In this document: in pieces, positions 36,037 to 47,513 of the stretch | How positions within the stretch are numbered: position 1 is the stretch's first letter | Layout: the number at the start of each line of letters is the position of its first letter | Assembly: GCA_949357655.1 (NCBI GenBank) | Contig: CASHTG010000016.1 | Span: forward strand, 2,480,001-2,544,000 | From: Parascedosporium putredinis | Taxonomy: Eukaryota > Ascomycota > Sordariomycetes > Microascales > Microascaceae | Direction: 5' to 3' | DNA length: 64,000 nt | Notes under the pieces: model-generated | Database searches by the model: none | Told to the model about the DNA's origin: nothing | What the model saw: the letters and a program-made list of their open reading frames with translations, nothing else | Program-made: the position numbers and the translations under genes

Positions 36037-37523
36037 ATGCATTGGACTTCTCTCCTCGCCCTCACGGCGTTGGCCGAGGCTGCCCCCAGTTCGGCGGCGG
36101 CGGCATGACCATGTTGCGATTTGGTTGCACCCAGGTCGTCATTGACCGTCTCGACCCCTCGTCAACCCCGGTCAGCTTCCTCCACCCACGTCCACCAGAT
36201 CGTCGGCGGCAACGGCTTCAACGCCTCCATGACCACTGGCGACGTCTCCGAGACCGCTAGCTGCACCACCTGCCAGTTCTCCGACGATTTCTCCAACTAC
36301 TGGACCGCCAACCTGTACTTCAGGGCCAGGAACGGAACTTTCAAGCGCGTGCCGCAGTTCGGCAGCCCGTACGTACAACCCCAAGCGAAGAGAGAGAGAG
36401 AGAGAGAGAAACAGCGAGGAGGCGAACCAGGGGCGAGCGAGAGCAGAGGAAGTTGTGGTGGTAGTGGTGGTGGTGGTGTTCTCGGAGGCCGTCGCTCGCC
36501 CGCGTTCGCCATTCGCGCATCTCTCCAAGTCGTCGAGAGTAAGGGACATGAACCCCTGCTAACCTTGTTTTTCATAGTCTCCAATTCGGTGACCAGTTCT
36601 CCACCCAGACCGGCGGTGGTATCCTCGTCTACTACGTCTCCGCCCAGCCCGGCAAGGTCACCGCCTTCGCCCCCGGCTTCCGCATGCTCGTCGGCGACCC
36701 GGCCGACCGCGAGAGGCCCACCAACATGAAGCGCCAGAACTGCTTCCGCTGCTACACCGGCCCCAACCACGGCGGTGACACCGGCGCCCCCTGCCAGGAC
36801 GGCAACACCGACCACGACGCCCTTCCCGCCAAGGTCTGCGCCGGTGGTATCCGCTCCAACGTTCTCTTCCCCACGTAAGTCATTCCGTCCGTCCTACAAA
36901 AAAGAAAGGCCAGGGTCCACTCTGTTTTCTCCTGCCTCCTGCCGTGTAACACCGCTAACCGAATATCTTTTTGGTTTTCCAGCTGCTGGGACGGCAAGAA
37001 CCTCGACACCCCCAACCACAAGGACCACGTCGCCTACCCCGTCAGCGGCCCCGCCACCTTCCTCTCCCTCGGCGGCGAGTGCCCCTCCACCCACCCCGTC
37101 CGCATTCCCCAGCTCATGTACGAGGTCAACTGGGACACCTCCGGCTTCAACAACCAGGCCGAGTGGCCCGAGGATGGCTCGCAGCCCTTCGTCCTCTCCA
37201 TGGGCGACCCCACCGGATTCGGACAGCACGCCGATTACGTCTTTGGCTGGAAGGCCGACTCCTCCAGTCCGCCATGGACACCTCGGGCTGCTTCGGCGCC
37301 CAGTGCGCCAGCCTCAAGAGGCAGGATATCGGTGCCGCCAAGGCCTGCAGCGTCCCCACTCTCGTCAACGAGGACGTCGATGGCTGTAAGTTGAAATCCG
37401 CCGTTCTTCTTCTGAGAAACAAGAAGAAAAGAAAAAACCCCAAAGTGTGAACACCCGGCTAACGTTTTCGTGACTCACTCTCTAGGGCTCACCACTCTCC
37501 CCGGTGTTGACGTCGTTGCTTAA
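36037..37523 (+). CDS. Secreted DUF1996-domain protein
   Basis: DUF1996 proteins are secreted fungal proteins of unknown activity. Exons are 36037-36368, 36578-36874, 36983-37385 and 37486-37523, all GT-AG. A signal peptide MHWTSLLALTALAEAAP is followed by QFGGGMTMLRFGC and VVIDRLDPLVNPG. Then come the family blocks HVHQIVGGNGFN, CTTCQFSDDFSNYWTANLYF, GGGILVYYV, CWDGKNLDTPNHKDHVAYP and GECPSTHPVRIPQLMYEVNW. Repaired length is about 357 residues, normal for the single-domain form; no carbohydrate-binding or WSC module is attached. Four frame changes, all at C runs: 36083-36087, 36155-36158, about 36179 and about 37262. The start has a good context (CAAAATGC) and the 5' flank is pyrimidine-rich. 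Intron 1 holds a GA dinucleotide run. Confidence 0.85.
36389..36411. repeat. GA dinucleotide run in intron 1 of the DUF1996 gene
   Basis: An uninterrupted run of about eleven GA units lies in the first intron, followed downstream by GGT-rich sequence. It helps explain the larger size (209 bases) of this intron compared with its neighbours. Confidence 0.8.
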
Positions 37524-39088
37524 GCGTATCCATAGAGGAATAATGTCCCCGGTGTGCGCGGATTCTGTAATCTCGCAGCATGTACTAAAGTAGGGTGTTT
37601 GGAAATCTTGCATCTGCCCCCTTTCCCCCAATGTTCCCAAAGGCCGTTGGCGCTTTTGACTGTTCAACCTCAGATCGAACACCATCATACACACACACAG
37701 ACACACACAGTGAAGACGCACCTTAGTTACACCCCCATCTGACTGACGGGCTAGCGAGGTAGCAATTTCGTTTCTCGTACCACCAATTTATCCCATCTCT
37801 TAAACACCCCGTTAATACACCTCAAGAAATTTTGATAGACCTAGGATCCATCTCCGTTTCTCCACCTATTCGTAGCAGTGTTGATGTAGCAAGTGTGATT
37901 TCCTTTTGTTCTGACGGAGGGGTGCCGGCCGCGTAAGCCCTGTAGCCTACATGTACACTTCCCGAGCGGGCATGCAGGCCGCCGTTCTAGTGTAGACCGA
38001 TCCGAACGGGGCCGCCCTCTAGAAACACGCGGGCGCTAAAAGAGATTCTATGGGGGAAATGGGAGAGGGGGAATCCGCGGAGAAGGAAAGGGGAGGAGGC
38101 GCCCTGATCCAACCGATCACCCGTTCAGCCGTGGCGATCTATTTCGCCGTTCGCCAAGCCCTTGTGACCTGCAATATGTTTTCTGCCGCTTCGCCCGCTT
38201 CATCCTGTTTTCCGCCCCTGTACTCCTGTACTTTCGCCGTGGCCTGATAGGGTCAGCTTCCCCTTCGCGTAGGTATCTGTCCCATCATTGAATCATTTTC
38301 ATGAGCATTACGTCTTCTGAGTTCAACCTTGGACGTGACCTCTCAAGTATATATGGGAATGCGTGCAGTATTATCTCTTGTTGTAGAAGATCATCGCTGG
38401 AAACCGGGAAATCACCTTTACTCAGATACCTGATATCCGATCTTAGATATATCCTAGGTCCTAGAAGTGAGCTTTGACTAAGCCCAGTTTGTGTATGAGG
38501 ACTTTTGATACCACTAATGAAGCGTGTGGGCCGGGCGACCCGCTAGTAGGTGGCCCCGAACAGTAGGACTTTGCCTTTAAAAGTTCTAGAATGGTAGTGG
38601 AGCGAGGAATCCAGGACTACATATACACCTGAAGTATTACAGTTTGAGAATAAGCTACCCTGTAGTAGCCCTTCTTTGAGATGGCGGTGTGAAGGAAACC
38701 GACGCGTTCCATTGCCAGCCCTATCATAGCGTCTGAGCAGTGTTTACAGCTATAAAGAAGTGTGGCGGAGAATGATGAAGCAGCAAAGATTCATTGGCAA
38801 CCTGGTTTCGGAAACGGAGGCCCGTCAGTCGGCAGGCCCCTACTCTCCTCGGAGAGAGACGGCCCCATGTGCCGTACAGATCTCCACCACGTCTAGAACA
38901 TGCATGTGGATGTAGATGGCAGGAGTAGTTTACACGGAAACTGGTGCACAATGCGATTGCTAACAATTAAACATGAGATTACGGATTTCACCGCGTTTAT
39001 TACACCTTTTTAACTTCCTATCCATGAAATACACCTCACAGTTGACTAGGTCCACGGCCAGAGCCCTTTGATACCACAATAAGATCCC
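37524..39088. other. Convergent intergenic region, no gene seen
   Basis: The 3' flanks of the rightward DUF1996 gene and the leftward alkylsulfatase meet here. A short AC-rich run lies near 37687-37710. The middle (about 38280-38720) is more AT-rich with many stops. No conserved coding sequence was recognised. Confidence 0.55.
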
Positions 39089-41013
39089 TCAACTTGGCAA
39101 GAACCCCAACATCCCCTGCGCCTGCCCACTCCCAGCCTCCTTCCCACGCAGCACCTCCAGCAACTCCGCCTTGTCCATCCGCAACGTCAGATTCGCATCA
39201 CTCGCCGGCGCCGTCTTGAACGCATTCAAATCCCGCTTATGCAGGGTCCCATTACTCAGAACCAGCCTCCACCTCTCCTTGACATCCACAACGTCGAAAT
39301 CAATGGCAAACGACTCCCCGACAGCCCTCTCCCCATCGAGCTGGATCGACATGACATCGAACCACTGGCCCACGGTCAATGTCGGCCCCAGCGGTGTGCT
39401 CCCGCCACCAATCATGCCCGCGCCCTTGCCCGTACGCAGCTCCTGGGCAGCGACGAGGTAGAAATTGCGCCACGTCGCGTTCTCGGCGCCGTAGCCGAGC
39501 TTCTCGTACGCCGTCGCCAGCAGGTCCTTGACGCGCGCGTCGGCGGGCTCGGCGGCGTAGGCGTGGTCGAGCAGGGTGGCGGCGAAGCGGGCGTCGCCGG
39601 CGTCGATGAAGTTCTGGCCGAGGGTGCACACTTTTTCGACGCCGCCCATGCACTGGACGTAGCGCTTGCCCTCTTCTACGCGGGGTAGAGCCAGAGGTGG
39701 GACGGGTTGCCGTCGAACCACGTCATGTACATTTGGTAAATGCCCTAACATTCAAGAAATTTTCCGTGTTAGCTAGATACTGCTTCTCAACAAGTTGAAG
39801 CGGCGTTAATTATTCTCTTACCTTGACGTTGTGGCTCAACGAGCCGTAGAATCCCCGGCAGTGCCACGCCTTTTGGATGGCGGGAGGGAGCTGGATGCGC
39901 TCGGCAATCTCGACGCCAGTCATGCCTAGGTTCATCATGCGGAGCGTCTGGTCGTGCATGTAGCCATACATGTCCCTCTGCTCCTCCAGCCGGCGGGTCA
40001 GTTCGGCCTTGCCCCACGTAGGCCAGTTATGGCTTCCGAATAGCACGTCGGACTCCTCCCCAAACATGACGATGGCCTCATCGAGATACCCAGACCACGC
40101 CTTGGCGTCGCGGACCTGGGCACCGCGGAGAGTGACCTGCCGATTGGCGTTAGCAAAATACGTATTAATGGGAGCTGGGGGCGGCGCTTCATTGGCAAAC
40201 ACTTACGATATTGTGCATGCAATTCGTGGCGGTTTCGGGAATGCACAGGGCCTTGAACTCGGGAAAGTGGAAGTTGATCTCCGCCGGCGCTTCCGAGCCG
40301 GGAACCATCTGGAACACAATCCGGACGCCGTCGACGACGAGCTCGTCACCGGTCTTCTGGATTAGTGTGTTTGGTAGGATAAGCGAAGTCAGACCTGTGG
40401 AAGACCCCATTCCAAGACCAACGCCAATGTGGCCTTCAGCTGAGCGAGGCAACTCCCTTCCGTACATGTAAGCTCCACGACGTCTCATTGAGGGACCAGC
40501 CATGATGCTCTCGCTCATCACCGCCTCGATGAAACCCTCCGGCGCGATGATGGGAATCGAGTCGCCCGCGTCGGCCGGAATGACACCCAGAGCGCCCATG
40601 TAGTGGTCGCCGTGGGAGTGGGAGTAAATCATACCCGTCACCTTCCTCTTCCCGCGATGCTTCTCATAAATGGCCAGCGCCGCGGCTGCACATTCGCACG
40701 AGACGAGAGGATCGATAATAATAATACCCTCTTTGCCTTCCACGATGGAAATGTTGGACAGGTCAAATGCCCTGATCTGGTAGATGCCCGGGCAGATCTC
40801 GAAGAGACCCTGCTTCGAGTTGAGCTGGCCCTGCCGCCAGAGGTTGGGGTTCGCGGTGGCGGGACATTCTTGCTCGAGGAACTTGAACTGGTCAATGTTC
40901 CACACAACCTCTCCGGCTGCGTTCTTGATGATACCGGGCTCGAGCTTATCGATGAAGCCTCGCTCGGCATCGGCGAAATCTTGCCTGTCTTCGAAAGATG
41001 GTTCGAAAGCCAT
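39089..41013 (-). CDS. Alkylsulfatase-like class B metallo-beta-lactamase-fold hydrolase (SdsA1/BDS1 type)
   Basis: Enzymes of this type hydrolyse primary alkyl sulfates such as SDS to the alcohol and sulfate using two zinc ions. Exons are 41013-40207, 40136-39822 and 39744-39089. The metal motif is MIYSHSHGDHYMGA, preceded by GIYQIRAFDLSNISIVEG and GIIIIDPLVS. Further blocks are SEAPAEINFHFPEFKALCIPE, DVLFGSHNWPTWG and the dimerisation-type helices with DGNPSHLW. The C-terminal part, TLTVGQWFDVMSIQLDGERA to DLNLTLRMDK-like sequence, is an SCP2-like sterol/lipid-binding domain as in SdsA1. One frame change is at the C run on the coding strand (plus 39682-39685), joining WLYP and VEEGKRYV. About 593 residues, full length. 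There is no signal peptide, so it is likely cytosolic, unlike the secreted bacterial enzyme. Substrate is inferred from family only. Confidence 0.88.
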
Positions 41014-42585
41014 TGTATCCTCTTCTATACTCCCTTTTTCCCGCAGCTGCTATGTCTGTCTCTTCCTTGAAAGAAAAAGGATATGGTTCGGGGCGACTAA
41101 AATATCGTATCTTCGTGTCAAATTAGTGCAAAGGGAGGAAGGATGCCAAGACGAAAAGAGATCGTGACTCGAAATAAAAAGGAATATGACCTCATCTTTA
41201 TTTGCACATTTTAATCCTCACCTTGTGTCCATTTTCACATTCTAATTCGCTGATTTCAAGATCCTATGTCACTCATCGAAGGATGGAAGAAAGTTTGCCG
41301 CTAGCGAGCTTGCGCTAAATCGCTCGGCTTCATCGCAAGAACGGCGCTTTTGGCGTGTCCTTCTTTCTTGGCGGGCCCGATCAATGGAGCAAAAAGTCCG
41401 GCTTTGTCATCCGTAACCGCCCGTAGCGCATCCCGATTCGGCTTGAATCGTGAACCTCACCGCAAAGATTGACCATCTCCCTCCACCATTACTATCCTGA
41501 ATAGGCTTCGAACATGCTGAAAAGACTCTTCAAAAGTTATTCTCAAGACACCCAGATTTACAAATGATAACAAACTAGTCTAGTCCGCTTCCCCGCATCC
41601 AGTTTTTTTTTTTTCAGGGGATTCCCTTGGCAGGCGGCGGTTACCTGGATAAGGCAATGCCGGATCCGGGGGCCGGCCCACTTCCCCACCACTTCCCCAC
41701 ACACGCCGGCAAACCCACCACCCATCTGTACCAAGAATCTCGCAGACGACCTCTTCCTGTCCCCTGGCCGTTATCTCGATCTGAGTAGCCGAATAAGGGG
41801 AGCGGCGGCGGACGGGAAGACGGGACGGGAGAGCGCAGGACGTCGGCGCCCTCTCCGAGACCCGCGCTAAACAGGGCCAAGATGATTACTATTCTTTTTT
41901 TCCCATCAGCCCTGCGGAGATTTACCGTCCAATAGACACGTCTTGGCCCTGAAACGGCGGAAGGGCTCGAGGGCAGAAGAGCCAAGTCGACAACGGCGGC
42001 TGGACTGACTCAGCTCTTGGCCTGGGGGAGTTGTGCGGTTTTTGCGTGCGTCGTACAGACTGACTTCTTGCCCCGAACGCTTACGGCCGATCTGGTCCAT
42101 ATTAGTCAGGTGCGTAACGCCGATCACATACCACAAGGAAGGAGTCGCCGAAAGGAAGACGCCGAGGGCCGGTATCCAGCAAGGTCTTCCAGAAGCGTTC
42201 AGGAACACATATCTGGTAAAAAGATAACAGTGATCGCATGCTTCTCCGAGGAGCGGAATGACGGGCCCGCGAGTCCGCAAGACATGGACATGTTGATAAA
42301 TTTAACTAATCTTAATCAGTTGTCTGGGTATCCAGGAAAGTGGATGGTAACCATGTCGGGGTGCATGCATTGCCGAAATGTTGGGGTATCTGAATCCTAC
42401 ATGGACCAACGCGAACGAAAAAAATCTCTTTGAAAGGTCCACATAGTGCCCACTTTGTATATATTTCCCCAGATTCCCAATGTCGCTGATCCTCTCTCTC
42501 CAACTCCACAGGACAAGCCTCCCGTCCCTATTCCCCATCCCCCTTCCTGTTTTCCCCACTCCTCTCCTCAAAATCTACCACCGCC
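41014..42585. other. Divergent intergenic region, no gene seen
   Basis: About 1.6 kb between the leftward alkylsulfatase and the rightward MFS transporter, so it should hold both promoters. A poly-T tract lies near 41603-41615 and a CT-rich leader precedes the MFS start. No conserved open frame was found. Confidence 0.55.
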
Positions 42586-44385
42586 ATGGCAGCCGCCGGA
42601 CCCAGGGACAGCAAGACGTCTCTGCCCGCCGTAGACGACGCGCTTCACGATGAGAAGCCCAGCGCCGCCGTGCAGCAAGACGTTGACGAGGATGAGGAGT
42701 TTACCTCGCGGAGCAGCGAAAAATCATCCACAAGGTTGATCGCCGCTTGCTCATCATCTTGGGAGCCATGCAGGCCGTGTCGTTCTTGGATCGCGCCAAC
42801 ATGTCCAACGCGGCGATTGCGGGCATGACCAAGGACCTGGCGCTCGGCGTGTCCAACCGATACGTAAGTTTGGGCCGCAACCAAAACAACGCCGGTGAAG
42901 AATCAAAAATCAAAGAAAGAAATACTAACCTGCCTCTCAACTAGTCTATTACCCTCCTCGTTTTCTTCGGCCCTTACGTTGCCCTTCAATTCCCCGCGGG
43001 TGCTTTTGTCCGAAAGCTAGGCCCTCGCATGTTCCTATCATCTATCGTCTTCGCTTGGGGCATCATCATGATGGTAGGTTCTCCCCACCTAGAGATATGA
43101 ATCGACTTTATCTAACAAAATAAACAGTGCTTCGGCTTCGTTCAGCACTGGCACTCGCTCATCGCTTTGCGGATGCTGCTCGGCGCCCTTGAGGCTGGTT
43201 GCTTCGCCGGCCAATACTACCTCATCTCTTCCTGGTACTCCCGATGTAAGCCTCTGATATCCTGCTTTTGAAATAAATTTCGAAACTAACAAATGTAGAC
43301 CACTTGCACAAGAGAATTTCCGTCTTTTACTTGCTCGGTGTCGCCGGCTCCGCCCTCGGAGGTCTCCTCGCCCTGCTCTTCTCCCAAATGAAGGGCCTCG
43401 CGGGCTACAACGGATGGAGATGGATTTTCATCATGGAGGGTCTGATCACCATCATCGTCGGCGTCCTGGGCTTCATCTTCATGGTGGATTTCCCCGAAGA
43501 CGCCCATAAGGCGTGGGGATTCCTCAACGAACGCGAAGCTGCCTTCATCGTGCGACGAATCAACCGCGACCGAGACGACGGCGAGCCTGAAGCGTTTGCC
43601 TGGAGGAAGTATCTCAAGCCCGCCAAGGACCTCAAGGTGTGGGGCTTTGCCCTGTGTTTCTTGTAAGCTGAGCCCGGGCGACCTTTCTATTCTTTTCTTT
43701 TTCTTTCGTGTTTGCTAATATTTCCCAGCTGCTCTACCGTCCAGGCCTACTCCGTCGGTTTCTACCTCCCACTCATCATCCAGGGCAACATGGGCTTCTC
43801 CGTCACCATCTCCCAGGTCCTCAGCACCCCGCCCTACGTCTGCTCCATGATCTTGATGTTCATCCAGGGCTGGCTCTCCGACAAATACCGCGTCCGCGCC
43901 CCCGTCCTCGTCTTCAACGCCCTCATCAGCATCCTCGGGCTCGTCCTCATGAAGTGGGCCCCCTCCGCCGGGCCCCAGTACCTCGGCTCCCTTCGTCACG
44001 GCCGGCGCCAGCGCCAACATCGCCTCCGTCATGGTCTACCAGGCCAACAATATCCGCGGCCCCTGGAAGAGAGCGTTCTGCAGCGGTAGCATGATCAGCT
44101 TCGGAGGCACTGGCGGTATCGCGGGTTCGCTCATTTTCAGGGCCCAAGACAAGCCCGACTACTTGCCGGGCATGATTGGCTGCATCACGTAAGTTGATAT
44201 GATGAAAGTCGGAAGGCTGTACCTGTCAAAGAGGCATTCCTGCTAATGAATCTTTTCCTAGTGCCAATGTCATCATCTTGATTGTCGTCTCTCTTCTCAC
44301 CATTCACTTCTACCGCAGCAACCGCAAGGCGGATCGCGGCGAAAAGGTCATTGAAGATCTTCCTAGCTTCCGCTATACCATTTAA
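42586..44385 (+). CDS. MFS transporter, anion:cation symporter (Dal5/Tna1-like) family
   Basis: Plasma-membrane proton symporter; relatives carry allantoate, nicotinate and other small organic anions. Six exons, with introns at 42864-42944, 43074-43127, 43246-43298, 43663-43728 and 44189-44261. The N-terminal tail is acidic; HKVDRRLLIILGAMQAVSFL opens helix 1, and the family signature FLDRANMSNAAIAGM follows. Other marks are RMLLGALEAGCFAGQYYLIS, GYNGWRWIFIMEGLITI and FPEDAHKAW. The C-terminal block QANNIRGPWKRAFCSG then FGGTGGIAGSLIFR is typical of this family. About 12 membrane helices, roughly 491 residues. Frame changes are near 42710 (G run, before HKVDRR) and near 43986 (SFVTAGASANIAS frame, repair ambiguous). 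It neighbours the alkylsulfatase head to head, which would fit uptake and use of an organic anion, but that is inference. Confidence 0.87.
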
Positions 44386-44848
44386 AGGGCGGGAATGGTC
44401 TTTTGCTATACTGTCGATTAGACAACTGATATGAGCGACCCCTGTTGCAAAACATCCTGCCTAAATTTCGGCGCTTAACAGTAGGTGGGATCCTACTGAT
44501 GAGACTTGTCCCGTGGCTGGAATTTCAAGATGTTTGAGTAAATCTATTTACCTTCAATAAACGCGTTTCCGGTTCATAGAATCACGCATAGCCAAGAAAA
44601 AAGTGCTTTAATACAGAATACATGTCATGCCTGTATTCAAGAAACAGGCAAGTATTGTCCGGATCTCTTATCGAATCCCACTTCCGAACACTACCGGAGC
44701 TCTCTTGAGTACTTCCGGGGAGTTCATCATTATGACTAGAAAGCCTTATCAAGGCCGACTGCTCCGTTTGCATGAAGAGAGTCCACCGCCCCCTTTTGTT
44801 TTTCTTTTATCTAAATATCAAGTCTCAGGCGCATGGATATTCGTTGGC
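44386..44848. other. Convergent intergenic spacer
   Basis: A 463-base spacer between the 3' ends of the MFS gene and the leftward unknown gene. No feature recognised. Confidence 0.6.
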
Positions 44849-46666
44849 CTACGTTGAAGGCGTCACTGAGGTCGCTGTCTGTACCGCGGTTACGTTGGCG
44901 AGCTCAGTGGCCTGATTGCGCACCTCCCCCAGCTTTGTGTGGGTGACTTCTAGCCTTTCCATCGCTTGGGTGGCAAGTTGTGTGGCGTATTGCTCAGGCT
45001 TCAGCGTGGCGGTATCAACGCCGAGCGCTCGGAAATGATCCTTGAGGTTATCCCAATCCCATTCCGTCAGCGACTTGATCCCCAGCACCTGCCGGCATAC
45101 CATGGCGGCAATGGCATTGTGAAGGCCTTGCAACGCGTTGCCGAACTCGATGGCTACGCTGGCGTCTATATAAATTTTGTGGGGCAAAAGTTAGCAAGCT
45201 ATCCTGGGAAGCATCATAATTATACAATTCAGTCTAGCCAGACGGTTGGGCGTACAGTTTTCAGCGGTCCTGTTTGCTGACCGGTCGAATTCCTCATAGC
45301 ACGCCACTCCTACGTGATACGCGCCGGTAGTGGCCAACACATAAGAGACACCGGCGGGAATGAGAGGAAGACTCCCAAGAGGAGCAACGCAGCAAGGGCA
45401 AGGTCGGTCGAGCCACCTGCAATCCAGAGTGCTCTTTCACTGCCCCCTTCTCTATGCTTTTGGGCGATCAGCATTCGGAACTCGTTTGCCTTGAGCTGGT
45501 GTTGAAAAACCACTTTCCTGGTTGCTACTATAGCGATGAGAAGCTTGTAAAGTTGCCCATTGCCGATGCCTGCATTAAAAAGACTTTTAGTTATCGATTC
45601 CCACTCCAATGTCGACTTTAATGTCCCAACGCCTTACCGCGATTATTCTTCAGGCGGTGGGTGTATCTCCTTATATCGTTGACCATGTCGTCAATGCACC
45701 CCATCGATGAAAAGACCTCGTCCCACGTCGCCTGGATTTTCGCCTCAGTCTTGCTGACCACGGCCTCCTGTGAAAATTTTGATGCTTATGAGTGCCGGAT
45801 TCCAGAAAAGGGAAAAAAAAAAGAATTCGATCAATGCGAGACATTACCTGTGCAGCAGGAAGTGGTGGTATATCTTCCGAAAATTGTCCAAGTATATCCG
45901 GCATCGCGTCTGGTAAACTTCTCCTCCCTTCTTGAACCAACTCCACAATGCTGCGGACACCTCTGGAGATGGCACAGGCCCTGGAAACGCCTCGTGCGGC
46001 ACATTGTATGATTTTGAGACTGAGGGGAATGCAGTCAGAAAGCTCCCATGTACTTGCCAGTGGAGAATGACACGGTTCGGGACTTACAATAGCCGACGAA
46101 TATTGGGTTTTGGAGGAACGGGTGAAGAGACCATGTCAAATTGCAGGGCTAGGGAGTTCAAGACTTGGACACGACTGTATGCTTGATTCTCGTCGGGCCA
46201 GATATCCCGACCCTGTGCGTGGATGGTGACATGTTGCGGCTGCTTTTGTCTCTCCTGGAAGAAGTTCTCGATGACTTGCAGACTCTCGTTGAAGAACAGA
46301 CGCATTAGCACATCCGGTGCTGTCGGGCAGGGTGAAGCTTCCGACCACTCAAAGTGTAGATCAACCTAGAGAGAGTAAGTGGAATGGTGATGTTAGGATA
46401 CACAACTAATGGGACCCGATAGCCTCGGTAGTGTTTCCCACCTCGACTGGGACGAATAAATCCCCGCAACCTTGGCTTGTGTGCCGGACACTCGCCGGCG
46501 TTACACGCCAGCCTTTAGGTGCAACCGACTCGCAGGCACCAGCGAGAGCTTCGTTCACGGAGAACTCTTTTCCCGCGTCACTAAAGTACCAGACTCGCAG
46601 GCGAAGGTGCCCCGACCGCCTGTCGGTAACATGATCTCTGTTCATGGCCATGGGTTGAAATTTCAA
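44849..46666 (-). CDS. Unknown alpha-helical protein with an internal hydrophobic segment
   Basis: I do not recognise this protein. Six exons fit with good splice sites and compatible phases: 46666-46442, 46365-46088, 46019-45848, 45767-45638, 45569-45256 and 45165-44849. The total is about 478 residues after one missing base near 45362. The N-terminal part (about 1-165) has mixed composition (LRLRVWYFSDAGKEF, VIENFFQERQKQPQ). The rest is strongly helical: RSIVELVQEGRRSLPDAMPD, DEVFSSMGCIDDMVNDIRRY and KLLIAIVATRKVVFQHQLKA. A hydrophobic stretch follows (LALAALLLLGVF, then IPAGVSYVLA), and a further helical region ends with LGEVRNQATELANV. Helix - hydrophobic segment - helix architecture recalls membrane-inserting helical proteins, but no family is assigned. 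It is divergent from the unknown gene at 47514, about 0.85 kb away. Confidence 0.6.
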
Positions 46667-47513
46667 ATTTGGAGGGGTTTGGACTAAATTTTACAAGAAG
46701 CTATCGCTTGAGGAGGGGGTGGGGAGGGTGTTTCACAAGGCCTAGAAACTCGGATTTGGAAATACTCTGATCTATGGTAGACTTTATATGAGAGTTGATA
46801 CATATGTATAGTTGGAGGGGCGGATTGATGCCAGCCCAAGCACGACATGGAGGGGGAGAGGATGTCAACGAACAACCGAAAATTCCATGTAGAAGACGAA
46901 GAAGAAAGTGAGGCGCGAGCCTGGTCCCACCTGCGACGATGGAGGCTCCGTTCGGTGCCCGAAGAAAAAGTGGGCATTGACCGAATGGGAGCCGGCTCTA
47001 TCGTCGCCATCCCACCGGAGTTTATTCCTCGCTCTATCTCGAAAGCTGCCCGAAATGCAGCCGGCCTTGGGCGGCTTGTTCCACAGCATATGCAGATCAC
47101 GAGAAGCAGCCAGACACGTTTTACATCAAAGGACATGTATCGTGGCAATTAATGCCTGAGGCATAATGTGCAGGGCTTGCCGCCAATCAGCTTCACGCTT
47201 AATTGTTCATCATCGGTGCGTGCGTGAGCCAAAGTGTACAGATTAGCGATCTCGGATTCAATGAACGTGTCATGTGAAACGCAGCTTGGAAGCTGTCCAT
47301 GCTCTTTGTAACTCGACGCGAGGCTCAGTACACCGACGAAATTGCATCCCCTCTTTCGGGCCCATTCTCGCATTTCTGGGCCCAAATTTTTAAATCCTTC
47401 TTTCGACCCCCTTTCTTTCAGTTACATGTACAGCCTGTCTCCTCCCATCGTCGAATAGGTGAACCCGCCCCCTTCTATTCGCATCTCCTCCCAATCACCC
47501 CACTCAGTCAATA
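46667..47513. other. Divergent intergenic region between two unknown genes
   Basis: About 850 bases. Open frames on both strands (for example 46684-47148 minus and 46847-47152 plus) overlap each other and show no domain. It most likely carries the two promoters. Confidence 0.5.

Noticed and set aside
46684..47148. Opposed open frames of 154 (minus) and 101 (plus) codons
   Set aside because: They overlap each other, neither has a recognisable feature, and both lie in the expected divergent promoter region.
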